DNA of 64,000 nt, taken from Adhaeribacter arboris (GTDB taxonomy: Bacteria; Bacteroidota; Bacteroidia; Cytophagales; Hymenobacteraceae). How positions within the stretch are numbered: the first letter of the stretch is position 1; the number at the start of each line of letters is the position of its first letter. The position numbers and the translations under genes are program-made. The DNA lies in assembly GCF_003023845.1 (NCBI RefSeq), contig NZ_PYFT01000001.1:3844001-3908000 (forward strand), given 5' to 3'. This document shows positions 1 to 8,878 of this stretch, piece by piece. A model generated the notes under the pieces. It ran no database searches. It was not told the origin of the DNA and saw only the letters and a list, made by a program, of their open reading frames with translations.

Positions 1-486
1 TTAAATGGCATCCGGCTGGAACGCCTTTCCGAAGACGAGCGGGCGCAGGTTCGCAATCAGTACGTCGGGTTTATTTTTCAGAATTTTCAGCTGATTCCTA
101 CCCTAACAGCCCTGGAAAATGTAATGGTACCATTGGAACTGCGGGGGGAAAAACAGGTAGGCAAACAAGCATTAGAACTACTCGAACGCGTAGGGTTGCA
201 ACATCGGCACCATCATTATCCAACCCAACTTTCCGGGGGCGAGCAGCAGCGGGTAGCTTTGGCCCGGGCTTTCTCCAATCAACCGAAAATTTTGTTCGCC
301 GACGAACCAACGGGTAATCTCGACGCGGAAACCAGCGAAAAAGTAGTCAACTTGCTCTTTGATCTTAACCGGGAACGGGGAACAACCTTGGTACTGGTAA
401 CCCACGACCTGGAACTAGCGGGTAAAACCCAGCGCCTCATCCGGATAAAAGGCGGCCACGTTATCTCGGATTCCGTTATGGCTTGA
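1..486 (+). CDS. ABC transporter ATP-binding protein, 5' end outside window
   Basis: Cytoplasmic ATPase subunit of an exporter or lipoprotein-release type ABC transporter (LolD/MacB/YbbA class). The reading frame is open from base 1, so the start and the Walker A motif lie upstream of the window. What remains shows a Q-loop (VGFIFQNFQLIPTLT, from about base 88), the signature LSGGEQQRVALARA, Walker B ILFADEPTGNLD and the switch histidine in LVLVTHD, all intact. The ATPase would power the large permease that starts at 882, with one small ORF in between. The ATPase-permease pair resembles YbbA-YbbP. The substrate cannot be told from sequence. Confidence 0.93.
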   Translation, partial: LNGIRLERLSEDERAQVRNQYVGFIFQNFQLIPTLTALENVMVPLELRGEKQVGKQALELLERVGLQHRHHHYPTQLSGGEQQRVALARAFSNQPKILFADEPTGNLDAETSEKVVNLLFDLNRERGTTLVLVTHDLELAGKTQRLIRIKGGHVISDSVMA

Positions 487-551
487 GCTTGGAATCAGGT
501 AATAAGATTCATAAACCAAGTTATCTTTAATCAGAAAGTTTAGAATATAAC

Positions 552-800
552 ATGGCTCTTGATTTTTATCAACTGAATAACAAGGAGTATTTCTTTGCAC
601 TGGAAGACAAAGAACTTCAAGATTTAGGGGAAATACTCCAGGAGTTTCGATATCGTACGGGCTTTGTTATAGACCAGTATAGCGATTATAAGCTGACCAT
701 AGAAAATCAAGCAGCTATCATTAAAATTATTGATGATTATATTGATAAAACAGATTTAAATAAGAATAAATCTAAAATATTCGCACGAAAAAAAGAATGA
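552..800 (+). CDS. Hypothetical protein, 82 aa
   Basis: I do not recognise this family. It is a small acidic N-terminal region (many Asp/Glu, with LEDKELQDLGEILQEF) followed by a Lys-rich tail (NKNKSKIFARKKE). No signal peptide, membrane segment or cysteine is visible, so it is probably cytosolic. It sits between the ABC ATPase and its permease, 65 bases after the former and 81 before the latter, and is more AT-rich than both. It could be an inserted gene or an accessory of the transporter. The ATG at 552 is the only good start. Confidence 0.55.
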   Translation: MALDFYQLNNKEYFFALEDKELQDLGEILQEFRYRTGFVIDQYSDYKLTIENQAAIIKIIDDYIDKTDLNKNKSKIFARKKE

Positions 801-881
801 ATTACTGTTGAAAGGTGATTAAGCAAATCATCATTAAAAATTCTCGCCTACTAGCTACCTAATACCTGATACTTCACCAAC

Positions 882-3440
882 ATGGATAGAACTCTTATAA
901 AACCAACACTGCAACCAAAATGGCTTTTAACAATGGCCTGGCGCGATAGTCGCCGAAACCGTTCGCGGTTGTTGCTCTTTGTTTCGTCTATTATTTTAGG
1001 AATTGCGGCTTTGGTAGCTATTCAATCGTTCAGTGAAAATCTTCGCGACGATATTGACGATCAGGCCAAAACCTTACTAGGTGCTGATTTAGGTATTTAC
1101 ACGAACCAACCCGTAACTAAGACTATGCAGAAAACCTTGCATAATTTAGGCGGACGTCAGGCTCGGGAATACTACTTTGCTTCCATGATTTTGTTTCCTA
1201 AAAACAGCGGTAGCCGTCTGGTTCAGATTCGGGCCTTGCAAGGAGATTATCCATTTTACGGAGCTATCGAAACTACTCCGGCGGCAGCTAGTCGCACCTT
1301 TCGGAATGGCCGGAATGCTTTAGTAGACAAAACGGTATTATTGCAATTTAATGCACGTCCGGGTGATTCCGTTAAAATCGGGAACCTTACCTTCCGGATT
1401 GTTGGAGAATTAAATAAAATACCTGGCCAGGCAGGCATTGCTGCCAGCATGGCCCCAGCCGTTTATATCCCGATGCAATATTTAAATCAAACGGGTTTAA
1501 TGCAAAAAGGCAGTCGCATTAATTACCGATTTTACTATCAATTTCCACCGCAAACAGATGTAGAAAAGCTGGTAAAAGGAATTGAGCCCCGACTTGAAAA
1601 AGACGGACTAAGTTACGAAACCATTGCTTCTAAAAAAGAAAATACCGGCAAAGCCTTTAGCGACTTAACCCGCTTTTTAACCTTAGTAGGGTTTATTGCC
1701 CTTTTATTAGGTTGTGTAGGGGTAGCAAGTTCCGTGCATATTTACATTAAAGAAAAAATTCAGACCATCGCTATTTTGCGTTGTTTGGGAACCCAAAGCC
1801 GACAAGCATTCTTTATTTACCTGATCCAGATTCTGGCCATGGGTTTATTGGGTTCGATTATCGGAGTAATGGCAGGCACCTTAGTACAACGTGTTTTGCC
1901 GGTCGTTTTAGCTGATTTTTTGCCCGTAGCTATAACCGTAAGTATTTCCTGGAAAGCTATTTTATTAGGTATTGGTACGGGGCTTTTTATCTCTCTTTTA
2001 TTTGCTTTGCTGCCGTTGGTTTCTATCCGGAACATATCTCCCCTTAATACCTTACGGATTTCATTTGAAACAGAAAAACTACAATCGGATCCTTGGCGAT
2101 GGGCAGTTTATGCCTTAATTATTCTTTTCATTTTAAGTTTTGCTGCCTTGCAGATGGATACCTGGAGACAGGCGGCTTACTTTACCGGGGGTTTAGCAGT
2201 GGCTTTTTTGGTATTGGCTGGTATGGCGAGTTTGCTTACCTGGCTCGTACGCAGATTTTTTCCCGTATCGTGGAGTTATTTGTGGCGACAAAGCATTGCC
2301 AATTTATACCGGCCAAACAACCAGACTTTAATTTTAATTGTAGCCATCGGTTTGGGTACGGGCTTAATTGCCACACTGTTTTTCGTTCAGAACTTGCTTA
2401 TCGGTCAGGTAACCCTTTCAGGTAGCGGCAACCAACCTAATATGGTATTGTTTGATATCCAGACGAGCCAGAAAGACCAGGTAGCGGCTTTAGCGCGCCA
2501 ATATAAATTACCCCTGATGCAACAGGTACCGATTGTAACCATGCGCCTGGTGCAAGTAAATGGCCACACCGATGAAGAAGTGAGAAAAGATAGCACCTTA
2601 GATATACCGAAAGGGGCTTTTACCCGGGAGTATCGGGTTACTTACCGCGATACCCTGATTAGTTCCGAGAAAATTAGTAAAGGTCAATGGCACGGTACCG
2701 CAACAAGCCTGGAGGATACTATTTACGTTTCGCTGGATGAGAATTTTGCTGAACGAATGAAATTAAAGCTAGGCGACACATTATTATTTAACGTGCAAGG
2801 TGCCCCGATACAAACCGTAGTGGGCAGTTTCCGAAAAGTAGATTGGAACCGCATTCAAAGTAATTTCCTAGTTTTATTCCCGACGGGGATTCTGGAAGAA
2901 GCACCGCAGTTTCATGTGATCGCCACGCAGGTACGCTCTAATAAAAACTCTGCTGATTTTCAGCGAGCTTTAGTAACCAGGTTTCCTAATGTATCGGTGA
3001 TTGATTTGGCCCTGATTCTTACCACACTGGATGATATTTTAAGCAAAATTGCTTTTGTAATCCGGTTTATGGCCGGATTTAGTATTGCAACTGGTATATT
3101 GGTGCTAATCGGATCGGTTTTGATCAGCAAATTTCAACGGGTACAAGAAAGCGTTCTGCTACGTACTTTAGGAGCCAGCAGTCGGCAGATATTACTTATT
3201 ACCGCTCTGGAGTATTTCTTTTTAGGAGCTTTAGCTGCTGCTACCGGTTTAACTCTGGCAATTGGAGGAAGTTGGGCCTTAGCTTATTACTCTTTTGAGA
3301 TTCCTTTTGCGCCAGCCTGGTTACCGGTTATAATTTTATTTACTGCAGTTACTCTCCTAACCGTTATTATTGGTTTGTTGAACAGCCGCAGTATTTTAAA
3401 CCGGCCACCATTAGAAGTATTGCGTAGCGAAGTAGTTTAG
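882..3440 (+). CDS. FtsX-family ABC transporter permease (YbbP-like), 852 aa
   Basis: Inner-membrane permease with two FtsX/MacB-like halves. The N-terminus has one membrane helix (about residues 28-48) followed by a large periplasmic MacB-type core domain (about 50-250). Three helices follow (about 265-385; motif LLGCVGVASSVHIYIKEK), then a central pair (about 408-460), another helix near 485-505, a second extracytoplasmic domain and a final three-helix bundle ending PPLEVLRSEVV. That makes about ten helices, the YbbP pattern, rather than the four of MacB or LolC/E. It is paired with the upstream ATPase. YbbAP-like systems are poorly understood, so I assign no substrate. The stop lies 7 bases from the convergent response-regulator gene. 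Confidence 0.88.
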   Translation: MDRTLIKPTLQPKWLLTMAWRDSRRNRSRLLLFVSSIILGIAALVAIQSFSENLRDDIDDQAKTLLGADLGIYTNQPVTKTMQKTLHNLGGRQAREYYFASMILFPKNSGSRLVQIRALQGDYPFYGAIETTPAAASRTFRNGRNALVDKTVLLQFNARPGDSVKIGNLTFRIVGELNKIPGQAGIAASMAPAVYIPMQYLNQTGLMQKGSRINYRFYYQFPPQTDVEKLVKGIEPRLEKDGLSYETIASKKENTGKAFSDLTRFLTLVGFIALLLGCVGVASSVHIYIKEKIQTIAILRCLGTQSRQAFFIYLIQILAMGLLGSIIGVMAGTLVQRVLPVVLADFLPVAITVSISWKAILLGIGTGLFISLLFALLPLVSIRNISPLNTLRISFETEKLQSDPWRWAVYALIILFILSFAALQMDTWRQAAYFTGGLAVAFLVLAGMASLLTWLVRRFFPVSWSYLWRQSIANLYRPNNQTLILIVAIGLGTGLIATLFFVQNLLIGQVTLSGSGNQPNMVLFDIQTSQKDQVAALARQYKLPLMQQVPIVTMRLVQVNGHTDEEVRKDSTLDIPKGAFTREYRVTYRDTLISSEKISKGQWHGTATSLEDTIYVSLDENFAERMKLKLGDTLLFNVQGAPIQTVVGSFRKVDWNRIQSNFLVLFPTGILEEAPQFHVIATQVRSNKNSADFQRALVTRFPNVSVIDLALILTTLDDILSKIAFVIRFMAGFSIATGILVLIGSVLISKFQRVQESVLLRTLGASSRQILLITALEYFFLGALAAATGLTLAIGGSWALAYYSFEIPFAPAWLPVIILFTAVTLLTVIIGLLNSRSILNRPPLEVLRSEVV

Positions 3441-3447
3441 TTTCAGC

Positions 3448-3837
3448 TTACCCAAAAATTGGTTTGGTTATTACTAACGTCATAATTTCTGTTAGTAATT
3501 CATCCGCATTAATTGGTTTAGAAATAAAAGTATTTGCCCCCAACAATAAAGATTTAACGTGCTCCTGCCGGTCACTGGGGCTGGTAACTACAATAATAGG
3601 AATATTGCTTTTTTCCCCCATATTTTCCCGGATATGTTTAGTTGCGGTGTAGCCATCCATCTCCGGCATATTTACATCCATCAGAATAAGATCATAATGC
3701 TGCATGGCAAGTTTTTCAACGGCTTCTTTACCGGTTTCTACTATATCTAAAGCAAAACCAAAATCCTCCACTACTTTTTTTATCATCAACTGATTAAGTT
3801 TGTTATCCTCGGCCAGCAGAATCTGTAACTCATTCAT
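3448..3837 (-). CDS. Single-domain response regulator (CheY-like REC)
   Basis: A 129-residue stand-alone receiver domain with no output domain. The acidic pocket is E10/D11, the phospho-acceptor is D54 in LILMDVNMPEMDGY, the switch Thr is T85 and the conserved Lys is K107 in SKPI. The LLAEDNKLNQ start and MDVNMPEMDGYTAT core match receivers found in hybrid histidine-kinase phosphorelays. Such proteins usually relay phosphate between kinases or bind a partner directly. The position after beta-4 reads VVTSPSD instead of the usual A(L/M)TA. No kinase gene is adjacent. A TATCTTTG (-7 type) motif lies 37-44 bases upstream of the start. Confidence 0.93.
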   Translation of the reverse strand: MNELQILLAEDNKLNQLMIKKVVEDFGFALDIVETGKEAVEKLAMQHYDLILMDVNMPEMDGYTATKHIRENMGEKSNIPIIVVTSPSDRQEHVKSLLLGANTFISKPINADELLTEIMTLVITKPIFG

Positions 3838-3874
3838 TATTATCCGGTTTGTATTTTGTATTATTAATTATTTA

Positions 3875-3882
3875 CAAAGATA
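3875..3882 (-). promoter_or_regulatory. Possible -7 promoter element for the response regulator
   Basis: On the minus strand this reads TATCTTTG, an exact match to the Bacteroidota TAnnTTTG element. No TTTG is found at the expected -33 distance, so only half of the promoter is recognisable. Confidence 0.35.
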
Positions 3883-4176
3883 GTTGTATAAATAACTCTT
3901 GGTTATGGATAGCTAGATTATAAGAAATCTTAATATAGATATCCAATTCTTTTCCCGTTTATATACAAAATATTCTACCTTACTATAAATTTTATTATCA
4001 TACAAACACAAAAGAAATAGCAGAAAAATCCAAATTATACCATCTAAATTTTTCAATATTAATAATGCTCAAAAACGTAATATTTGCTCGCTATGCCTTG
4101 CAACTAATTACTTAACCTCTTACCTTAGGCAATTGGCAAAGATTATATGTTCTTTTTATTACTGTAACTATTTACT
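3883..4176. other. AT-rich intergenic region, nothing recognised
   Basis: The space between the response regulator (minus) and the sugar isomerase (plus) is a divergent spacer of about 340 bases. It must hold promoters for both. Apart from the TATCTTTG motif I see no hairpin, repeat or ORF. Confidence 0.5.
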
Positions 4177-5019
4177 ATGAAATATACCCGTAACGATTTT
4201 CTGAAAGCAGCTGGTTTAGGCTTAGCGGCTAGTATGACCCCTGTTTCTTTTCATAAACTTGCGGCACAAATTCCGGGTAATCCAAAACCCGAACGCTTGA
4301 AATTAGGCTTAGCCTCTTACACTTTACATAAATTTAGCCTCGACGAGACCATTAAAATTTTGCAACGCTTAGAGTTGAAAGAAGTATCGTTAAAAGATAT
4401 GCATTTACCATTCGATGCCTCGCCCACTCAGTTGCAGGAAATGACGGCAAAAGTTAAGCAGGCGGGTATTAATCTGTACGGCGTGGGGGTTGTTTACATG
4501 AAATCGGAGCAGGAAATAGATCGGGCATTTACCTACGCCAAAAATGCCGGCGTAAAAATGATTGTGGGTGTACCTAACCACGAGTTATTACCTTACACCG
4601 AAAAAAAGGTAAAAGAATACGACATACGCGTTGCTATTCATAACCACGGTCCCGGAGACAAAGTGTACCCCAGCCCGGAAAGTGTGTACGAAAAGATAAG
4701 AAATCTGGATAAACGTATTGGCTTGTGCATTGACATTGGCCACACCCAACGTATTGGTTTAGACCCGATAAAAGACACCCTGCGCTTTGCCGATCGCTTG
4801 TATGATATTCATATAAAAGACGTTACAGGCAGCACTGAGAAAGATACGCCTACCGAAATTGGACGTGGTGTAATTGATATCCCTGGTTTTCTGAGAGCCT
4901 TGCTAAAAATTAAATATGCCGGCAGTGTATCCATCGAATACGAGAAAAATGCCGACGATCCTGTTCCAGGTTTAGCAGAGTCGGTTGGATATACCAGAGG
5001 CGTGCTGCGGTTAGTATAA
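4177..5019 (+). CDS. Exported sugar phosphate isomerase/epimerase (xylose isomerase-like TIM barrel)
   Basis: 280 aa. The N-terminus (TRNDFLKAAGLGLAASM...) looks like a Tat-type leader as seen in many Bacteroidota isomerases of this family, but only one arginine is present, so export by Tat is uncertain. The rest is an AP-endonuclease-2/xylose-isomerase barrel: beta strands ending in LKEVSLKDMH, AIHNHGP, LCIDIGHT, LYDIHIKD and VSIEYE carry the usual acidic and histidine metal ligands. Members isomerise or epimerise sugars or inositols, and the exact substrate cannot be predicted. The gene stands alone. The ATG at 4177 is chosen because it begins the leader directly. Confidence 0.85.
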   Translation: MKYTRNDFLKAAGLGLAASMTPVSFHKLAAQIPGNPKPERLKLGLASYTLHKFSLDETIKILQRLELKEVSLKDMHLPFDASPTQLQEMTAKVKQAGINLYGVGVVYMKSEQEIDRAFTYAKNAGVKMIVGVPNHELLPYTEKKVKEYDIRVAIHNHGPGDKVYPSPESVYEKIRNLDKRIGLCIDIGHTQRIGLDPIKDTLRFADRLYDIHIKDVTGSTEKDTPTEIGRGVIDIPGFLRALLKIKYAGSVSIEYEKNADDPVPGLAESVGYTRGVLRLV

Positions 5020-5301
5020 CAAGGAAGTGCCGTATCATTTTCTAAGCTAAATTTCCTTTTTAAAAATTGGGCTACAGCAGGCAGTTGGTGAAGCAAATAG
5101 AAAGAGGATTGCCAATTAAGCGGGCACTTTATTTAAAAAAATATACTAATTGTACTCTGTTTAAACCTAGTTCTTTTTGAAAGCAGAAATATAATTTAAC
5201 TTTCAATAAGGTTACTTTATACCGTTAACTTTTCCGGCCATTTCAGGTAAAATACGTTTAAGGCTTGGATATACTTTACTAGTTACCAAGCTACTATTTT
5301 T

Positions 5302-6102
5302 ATGCTGAAAGGGATGGTAATTACAGGAGCGGTTGTAGTAAGTATTGTACTCATTTTATTAGGGGTTATTTATAGCTTGCAGGATCGGCTTATTTTCTTT
5401 CCCGAAAAGTTACCGCGCGATTATGTATTCCCGTTTAATAATCCCTTTCAGGAAGTATTTCTAGAAACTTTGGATGGAGCAGAGATTCATGCTTTGCACT
5501 TCCGGGCTAAAGAACCCAAAGGTGTAATTTTATATTTTCATGGTAATGCGGGCAACTTGCGTAGTTGGGGTTACTTAGCGGAAGAGTATTTAGCTTATAA
5601 CTACGATGTATTTATGGTGGATTACCGGGGTTTTGGAAAAAGCACCGGAATTCGTACCGAAGCCGCTTTGCACCAGGATGCCCAATTAGCTTACCAGCAT
5701 GTAGTTAAGGAATATCCCGAAAATAAAATAATAGTCTTTGGGCGTTCTATCGGCACTGGAATGGCTGTACCAGTGGCCGCCCGGAATAAACCCAAATGCT
5801 TATTACTAGAAACTCCTTTTTATAATTTTGCCGATGTAGCGAAAACGCATTACTCGTTTCTGCCGGTTACTTTATTATTAAAATACAGCTTCCGGTCGGA
5901 TGAGTGGATTCAAAAAGTAAATTGCCCCATTTATATTTTTCATGGCACCGCGGATAAGGTAGTACTCTACTCTTCCGGAGAAAAATTAGCCCAGGTGGCC
6001 GATTCTGCTAAAACAAGGCTTATCACCATCCCAAATAGCGGGCATAACGATCTAAGCAATTTCCACCAGTATCGGCAAGCGCTACAAACCATTCTACAAT
6101 AA
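5302..6102 (+). CDS. Membrane-anchored alpha/beta hydrolase (BAAT/YfhR-like)
   Basis: 266 aa. One N-terminal hydrophobic segment (about residues 5-25) probably anchors it in the inner membrane. The serine-hydrolase fold is clear: oxyanion motif YFHGNAGNLRSWG, nucleophile elbow GRSIGTG (Ser149), acid in HGTADKVV (Asp218) and base in SGHNDLS (His248). It resembles the YfhR/bem46 group, whose substrates are mostly unknown. It converges on ilvA; the spacer hairpin at 6101-6137 may serve both transcripts. Confidence 0.88.
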   Translation: MLKGMVITGAVVVSIVLILLGVIYSLQDRLIFFPEKLPRDYVFPFNNPFQEVFLETLDGAEIHALHFRAKEPKGVILYFHGNAGNLRSWGYLAEEYLAYNYDVFMVDYRGFGKSTGIRTEAALHQDAQLAYQHVVKEYPENKIIVFGRSIGTGMAVPVAARNKPKCLLLETPFYNFADVAKTHYSFLPVTLLLKYSFRSDEWIQKVNCPIYIFHGTADKVVLYSSGEKLAQVADSAKTRLITIPNSGHNDLSNFHQYRQALQTILQ

Positions 6103-6137
6103 AAAAATAGCTTAAGCGCCATAAGCACCTAAGCTAT
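6101..6137 (-). terminator. Rho-independent terminator after ilvA
   Basis: On the minus strand ATAGCTTAG pairs with CTTAAGCTAT across a loop of about 12 bases, followed by seven T. It ends the ilvD-B-N-C-A transcript. The stem is symmetrical enough to act weakly for the hydrolase on the other strand. Confidence 0.75.
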
Positions 6138-6188
6138 CAGATAAACTCTGTATGAAATATTGCTACGTACTACGGTACACGTAAAACG

Positions 6189-7466
6189 CTAAATTATAAA
6201 ATGATAAAACTCCGGCCGGTTATTAATGTACTCGCAATTGAAGTTGCGTTCAGCCATCCGCTGCACCAAGGCATCAAAGTCGGTGCGGTTTTTCAATTCG
6301 ATACCAACTAAAGCTGGTCCTTTCTCGCGGCTGTTCTTTTTGGTGTATTCAAAGTGCGTAATATCATCGGTAGGGCCTAAAATATAATTTACAAATTCTT
6401 TCAAAGCCCCGGCACGTTGCGGAAAGTTGACGATAAAGTAATGCTTCAGGCCTTCGTACAACAGTGAGCGCTCTTTAATTTCTTCGGTGCGGGTAATATC
6501 GTTATTTCCCCCACTCACTATGCACACTACTGTTTTACCAATAATTTGCTCTTGCAGAAAATCCAAAGCGGCAATACTTAACGCTCCAGCTGGCTCTACC
6601 ACCATAGCTTCTTCGTTGTAAAGCTGCAGAATAGTTGAACAAACTTTACCTTCCGGCACCGTTATTACTTCATCCAGGTTTTCTTGGCAAATTTGTAGCG
6701 TTAAATCTCCTACTGCTTTTACGGCAGCGCCATCCACAAATTTATCAATGTGCTCCAGCGTTATTTTTTTACCCGCTTCAATGGATTTTTGCATGGCAGG
6801 AGCACCTTCCGGCTCAATACCAATAAGAGTAGTTTTCGGACTTACTTCCCGAAAATAACTGGAGACACCAGCGGCTAAACCACCGCCACCAATTGGTAAT
6901 AAAAGTACATCTACCGGTTCATTTATGGTTTCCAGTATTTCCAAACCAACCGTACCTTGGCCGGCAATAACTTGCGGATCGTCGAAAGGGTGAATAAAGA
7001 CAGTATTATTTTTATTCGAGAACTCTAATGCCTGGAGGTAAGAATCATCGAAAGTATCGCCGGTGAGAACTATCTCTACATGTTCTTTCCCGAACAATTG
7101 TACTTGCTTTAATTTTTGCTGCGGCGTAGTTACCGGCATAAAAATATGGCCTTTAATGCCCATTTTGTGGCACGAATACGCTACCCCTTGTGCATGATTA
7201 CCCGCACTGGCACATACAATACCATTTATTAATTGCTCCGGCGCTAAACTCCTAATTTTATTATAAGCACCCCGCAGTTTATAGGATCGCACTACCTGTA
7301 AATCTTCGCGCTTCAGGTAAATATTAGCCTGATATTTCTCCGATAAATTTATGCTTCGCAGCAAAGGAGTATGGTTCACCACATTTTGCAACCGGGCAGC
7401 AGCTATTCTAACCTCTTCGGCGCTAACCAGAGTTGCCTTTTCTACCTCAACTTCTTCTTCCGACAT
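6189..7466 (-). CDS. ilvA: Threonine dehydratase (threonine ammonia-lyase), biosynthetic
   Basis: 425 aa. It deaminates threonine to 2-oxobutanoate, the first committed step to isoleucine. It is a PLP fold-type II enzyme: the Schiff-base lysine is K63 in VRSYKLRGAYNK, the phosphate-binding loop is LPIGGGGLAAG, and SAGNHAQG is intact. The C-terminal ~85 residues (FIVNFPQRAGALKEFVNYIL...) form one ACT-like regulatory domain, typical of the shorter IlvA type, so isoleucine feedback is likely. It is the last gene of the ilv operon, 152 bases after ilvC, and that spacer is filled by an inverted repeat. Confidence 0.96.
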   Translation of the reverse strand: MSEEEVEVEKATLVSAEEVRIAAARLQNVVNHTPLLRSINLSEKYQANIYLKREDLQVVRSYKLRGAYNKIRSLAPEQLINGIVCASAGNHAQGVAYSCHKMGIKGHIFMPVTTPQQKLKQVQLFGKEHVEIVLTGDTFDDSYLQALEFSNKNNTVFIHPFDDPQVIAGQGTVGLEILETINEPVDVLLLPIGGGGLAAGVSSYFREVSPKTTLIGIEPEGAPAMQKSIEAGKKITLEHIDKFVDGAAVKAVGDLTLQICQENLDEVITVPEGKVCSTILQLYNEEAMVVEPAGALSIAALDFLQEQIIGKTVVCIVSGGNNDITRTEEIKERSLLYEGLKHYFIVNFPQRAGALKEFVNYILGPTDDITHFEYTKKNSREKGPALVGIELKNRTDFDALVQRMAERNFNCEYINNRPEFYHFII

Positions 7467-7618
7467 GATATTATTTAGTTGTTTGTTGTTCGTTGCTCGT
7501 TATTCGTTTAAATAAAGACCCGGTAACAACATTACTAATGCTAAGAAGTATATTCATCAACACTACTAATTGCTATTTCTGATCCTAGCCACGAACAACG
7601 AGTAACTAACAACTACTA
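7467..7618. repeat. Spacer-filling inverted repeat between ilvC and ilvA (family B)
   Basis: The arms at 7477-7500 and 7591-7614 are complementary at 20 of 24 positions (GTTGTTTGTTGTTCGTTG-like words). On the minus-strand mRNA the stem begins 4 bases after the ilvC stop and closes 10 bases before the ilvA start. The loop is about 90 bases. Confidence 0.75.
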
Positions 7619-8665
7619 TTAATTATTCTGTGGGCGCAGTTTCCGAACCTGGGCACCGGCTTGCCACATTTCTGAATTGCGCAGTTCCGCTAATTCTGCA
7701 TCCAGTTTCTCGCGGTAATCTGGCTGACTGTTGGTATCAATTGAGCGTTGAGCTTCCTTACCAGTTGCTACACTTTCGTATAATTCTTCGAAAACGGGCG
7801 TTACGGCATCACGGAATTTGTTTTTCCAATCCAAGGCTCCTCGTTGCGCAGTAGTAGAGCAGTTAGCATACATCCAGTCCATACCATTTTCGGCTACCAG
7901 CAAAATCAAACTTTCAGTTAATTCTTCTACGGTTTCGTTGAATGATTCAGAAGGTGAATGACCTTTTTTGCGTAGCAGGTTATATTGTGCTTCCAGAATA
8001 CCAGCTAAAGCTCCCATTAAAGTACCGCGCTCACCGGTTAAATCAGAATATACTTCTTTTTTGAAATCAGTTTCGAATAAATAACCAGAACCTACGCCAA
8101 TACCCAAAGCAATTACTTTTTCGCGGGCTTTACCCGTAGCGTCCTGAAAAATAGCGAAGCTGGAGTTTAAACCTTTACCTTCCAGAAACATGCGGCGCAA
8201 ACTGGTACCAGAACCTTTGGGAGCTACCAGAATTACATCTACATCAGTTGGTGGAATAATACCGGTACGCTCTTTAAAAGTAACCCCGAAACCATGCGAG
8301 AAATACAAGGTTTTACCTGGCTTTAAATGGCTTTTTACCATTGGCCAAGCGGCAATCTGGCCGGCATCCGAAAGTAAGAATTGCAGAATAGTACCACGTT
8401 CACAGGCTTCTTCCAGTTCGAATAAAGTTTCGCCGGGTACCCAGCCATCATTCACAGCTTTATCCCAGGTTTTGGAATCCTTTCGCTGACCAACAATTAC
8501 GTTGAAGCCATTATCGCGCAGGTTTAACGCCTGTCCGGGACCTTGCACGCCATAACCGAGTACCGCAATTGTTTCATTTTTTAAAATTTCTCTTGCTTGC
8601 TCCAAAGGAAATTCTTCCCGGGTTACAACACTTTCTTCGGTTCCGCCAAAATTGATTTTTGCCAT
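7619..8665 (-). CDS. ilvC: Ketol-acid reductoisomerase (NADP+)
   Basis: 348 aa. It converts acetolactate or acetohydroxybutyrate to the dihydroxy acids of valine and isoleucine synthesis. The Rossmann motif GYGVQGPGQALNLRDNG is followed by a KARI C-domain with metal-ligand segments (DLTGERGTLMGAL, ESL). The length fits class I. I place the start at 8665 (MAKINFGG). An in-frame ATG 14 codons upstream (8707) would add residues encoded by the TAGTCCATGG-type repeat, which looks like spacer rather than protein. Third-from-promoter... it follows ilvN within the operon and precedes ilvA. Confidence 0.96.
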   Translation of the reverse strand: MAKINFGGTEESVVTREEFPLEQAREILKNETIAVLGYGVQGPGQALNLRDNGFNVIVGQRKDSKTWDKAVNDGWVPGETLFELEEACERGTILQFLLSDAGQIAAWPMVKSHLKPGKTLYFSHGFGVTFKERTGIIPPTDVDVILVAPKGSGTSLRRMFLEGKGLNSSFAIFQDATGKAREKVIALGIGVGSGYLFETDFKKEVYSDLTGERGTLMGALAGILEAQYNLLRKKGHSPSESFNETVEELTESLILLVAENGMDWMYANCSTTAQRGALDWKNKFRDAVTPVFEELYESVATGKEAQRSIDTNSQPDYREKLDAELAELRNSEMWQAGAQVRKLRPQNN

Positions 8666-8688
8666 TGTTTTTAAATAGTTTATGTTAG

Positions 8689-8878
8689 TTTTTAGTCGAT
8701 AGTCCATGGTCCATAGACCACAGTGTGCTGTTCTTAATAATTAATTATTATCACTGATAGATTTTTATTATGCTCTTTTTAAATGAAAACGAGAAACGAT
8801 TATAGTTTTATAGTATTCTTAGTCCTATAATTTTATATAAAAATTATGGACCATCGTCCGTGGACTATGGACTATAAA
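8689..8878. repeat. Inverted repeat between ilvN and ilvC (family A)
   Basis: The arms 8689-8709 and 8858-8878 match at 18 of 21 positions (TAGTCCATAGTCC words). The distal arm abuts the ilvN stop codon (8879-8881) with no gap. The other arm ends about 23 bases before the preferred ilvC start. Confidence 0.75.

Noticed and set aside
8666-8707. N-terminal extension of IlvC from an upstream ATG
   Set aside because: The extra residues are encoded by the boundary repeat and are not part of the KARI fold.
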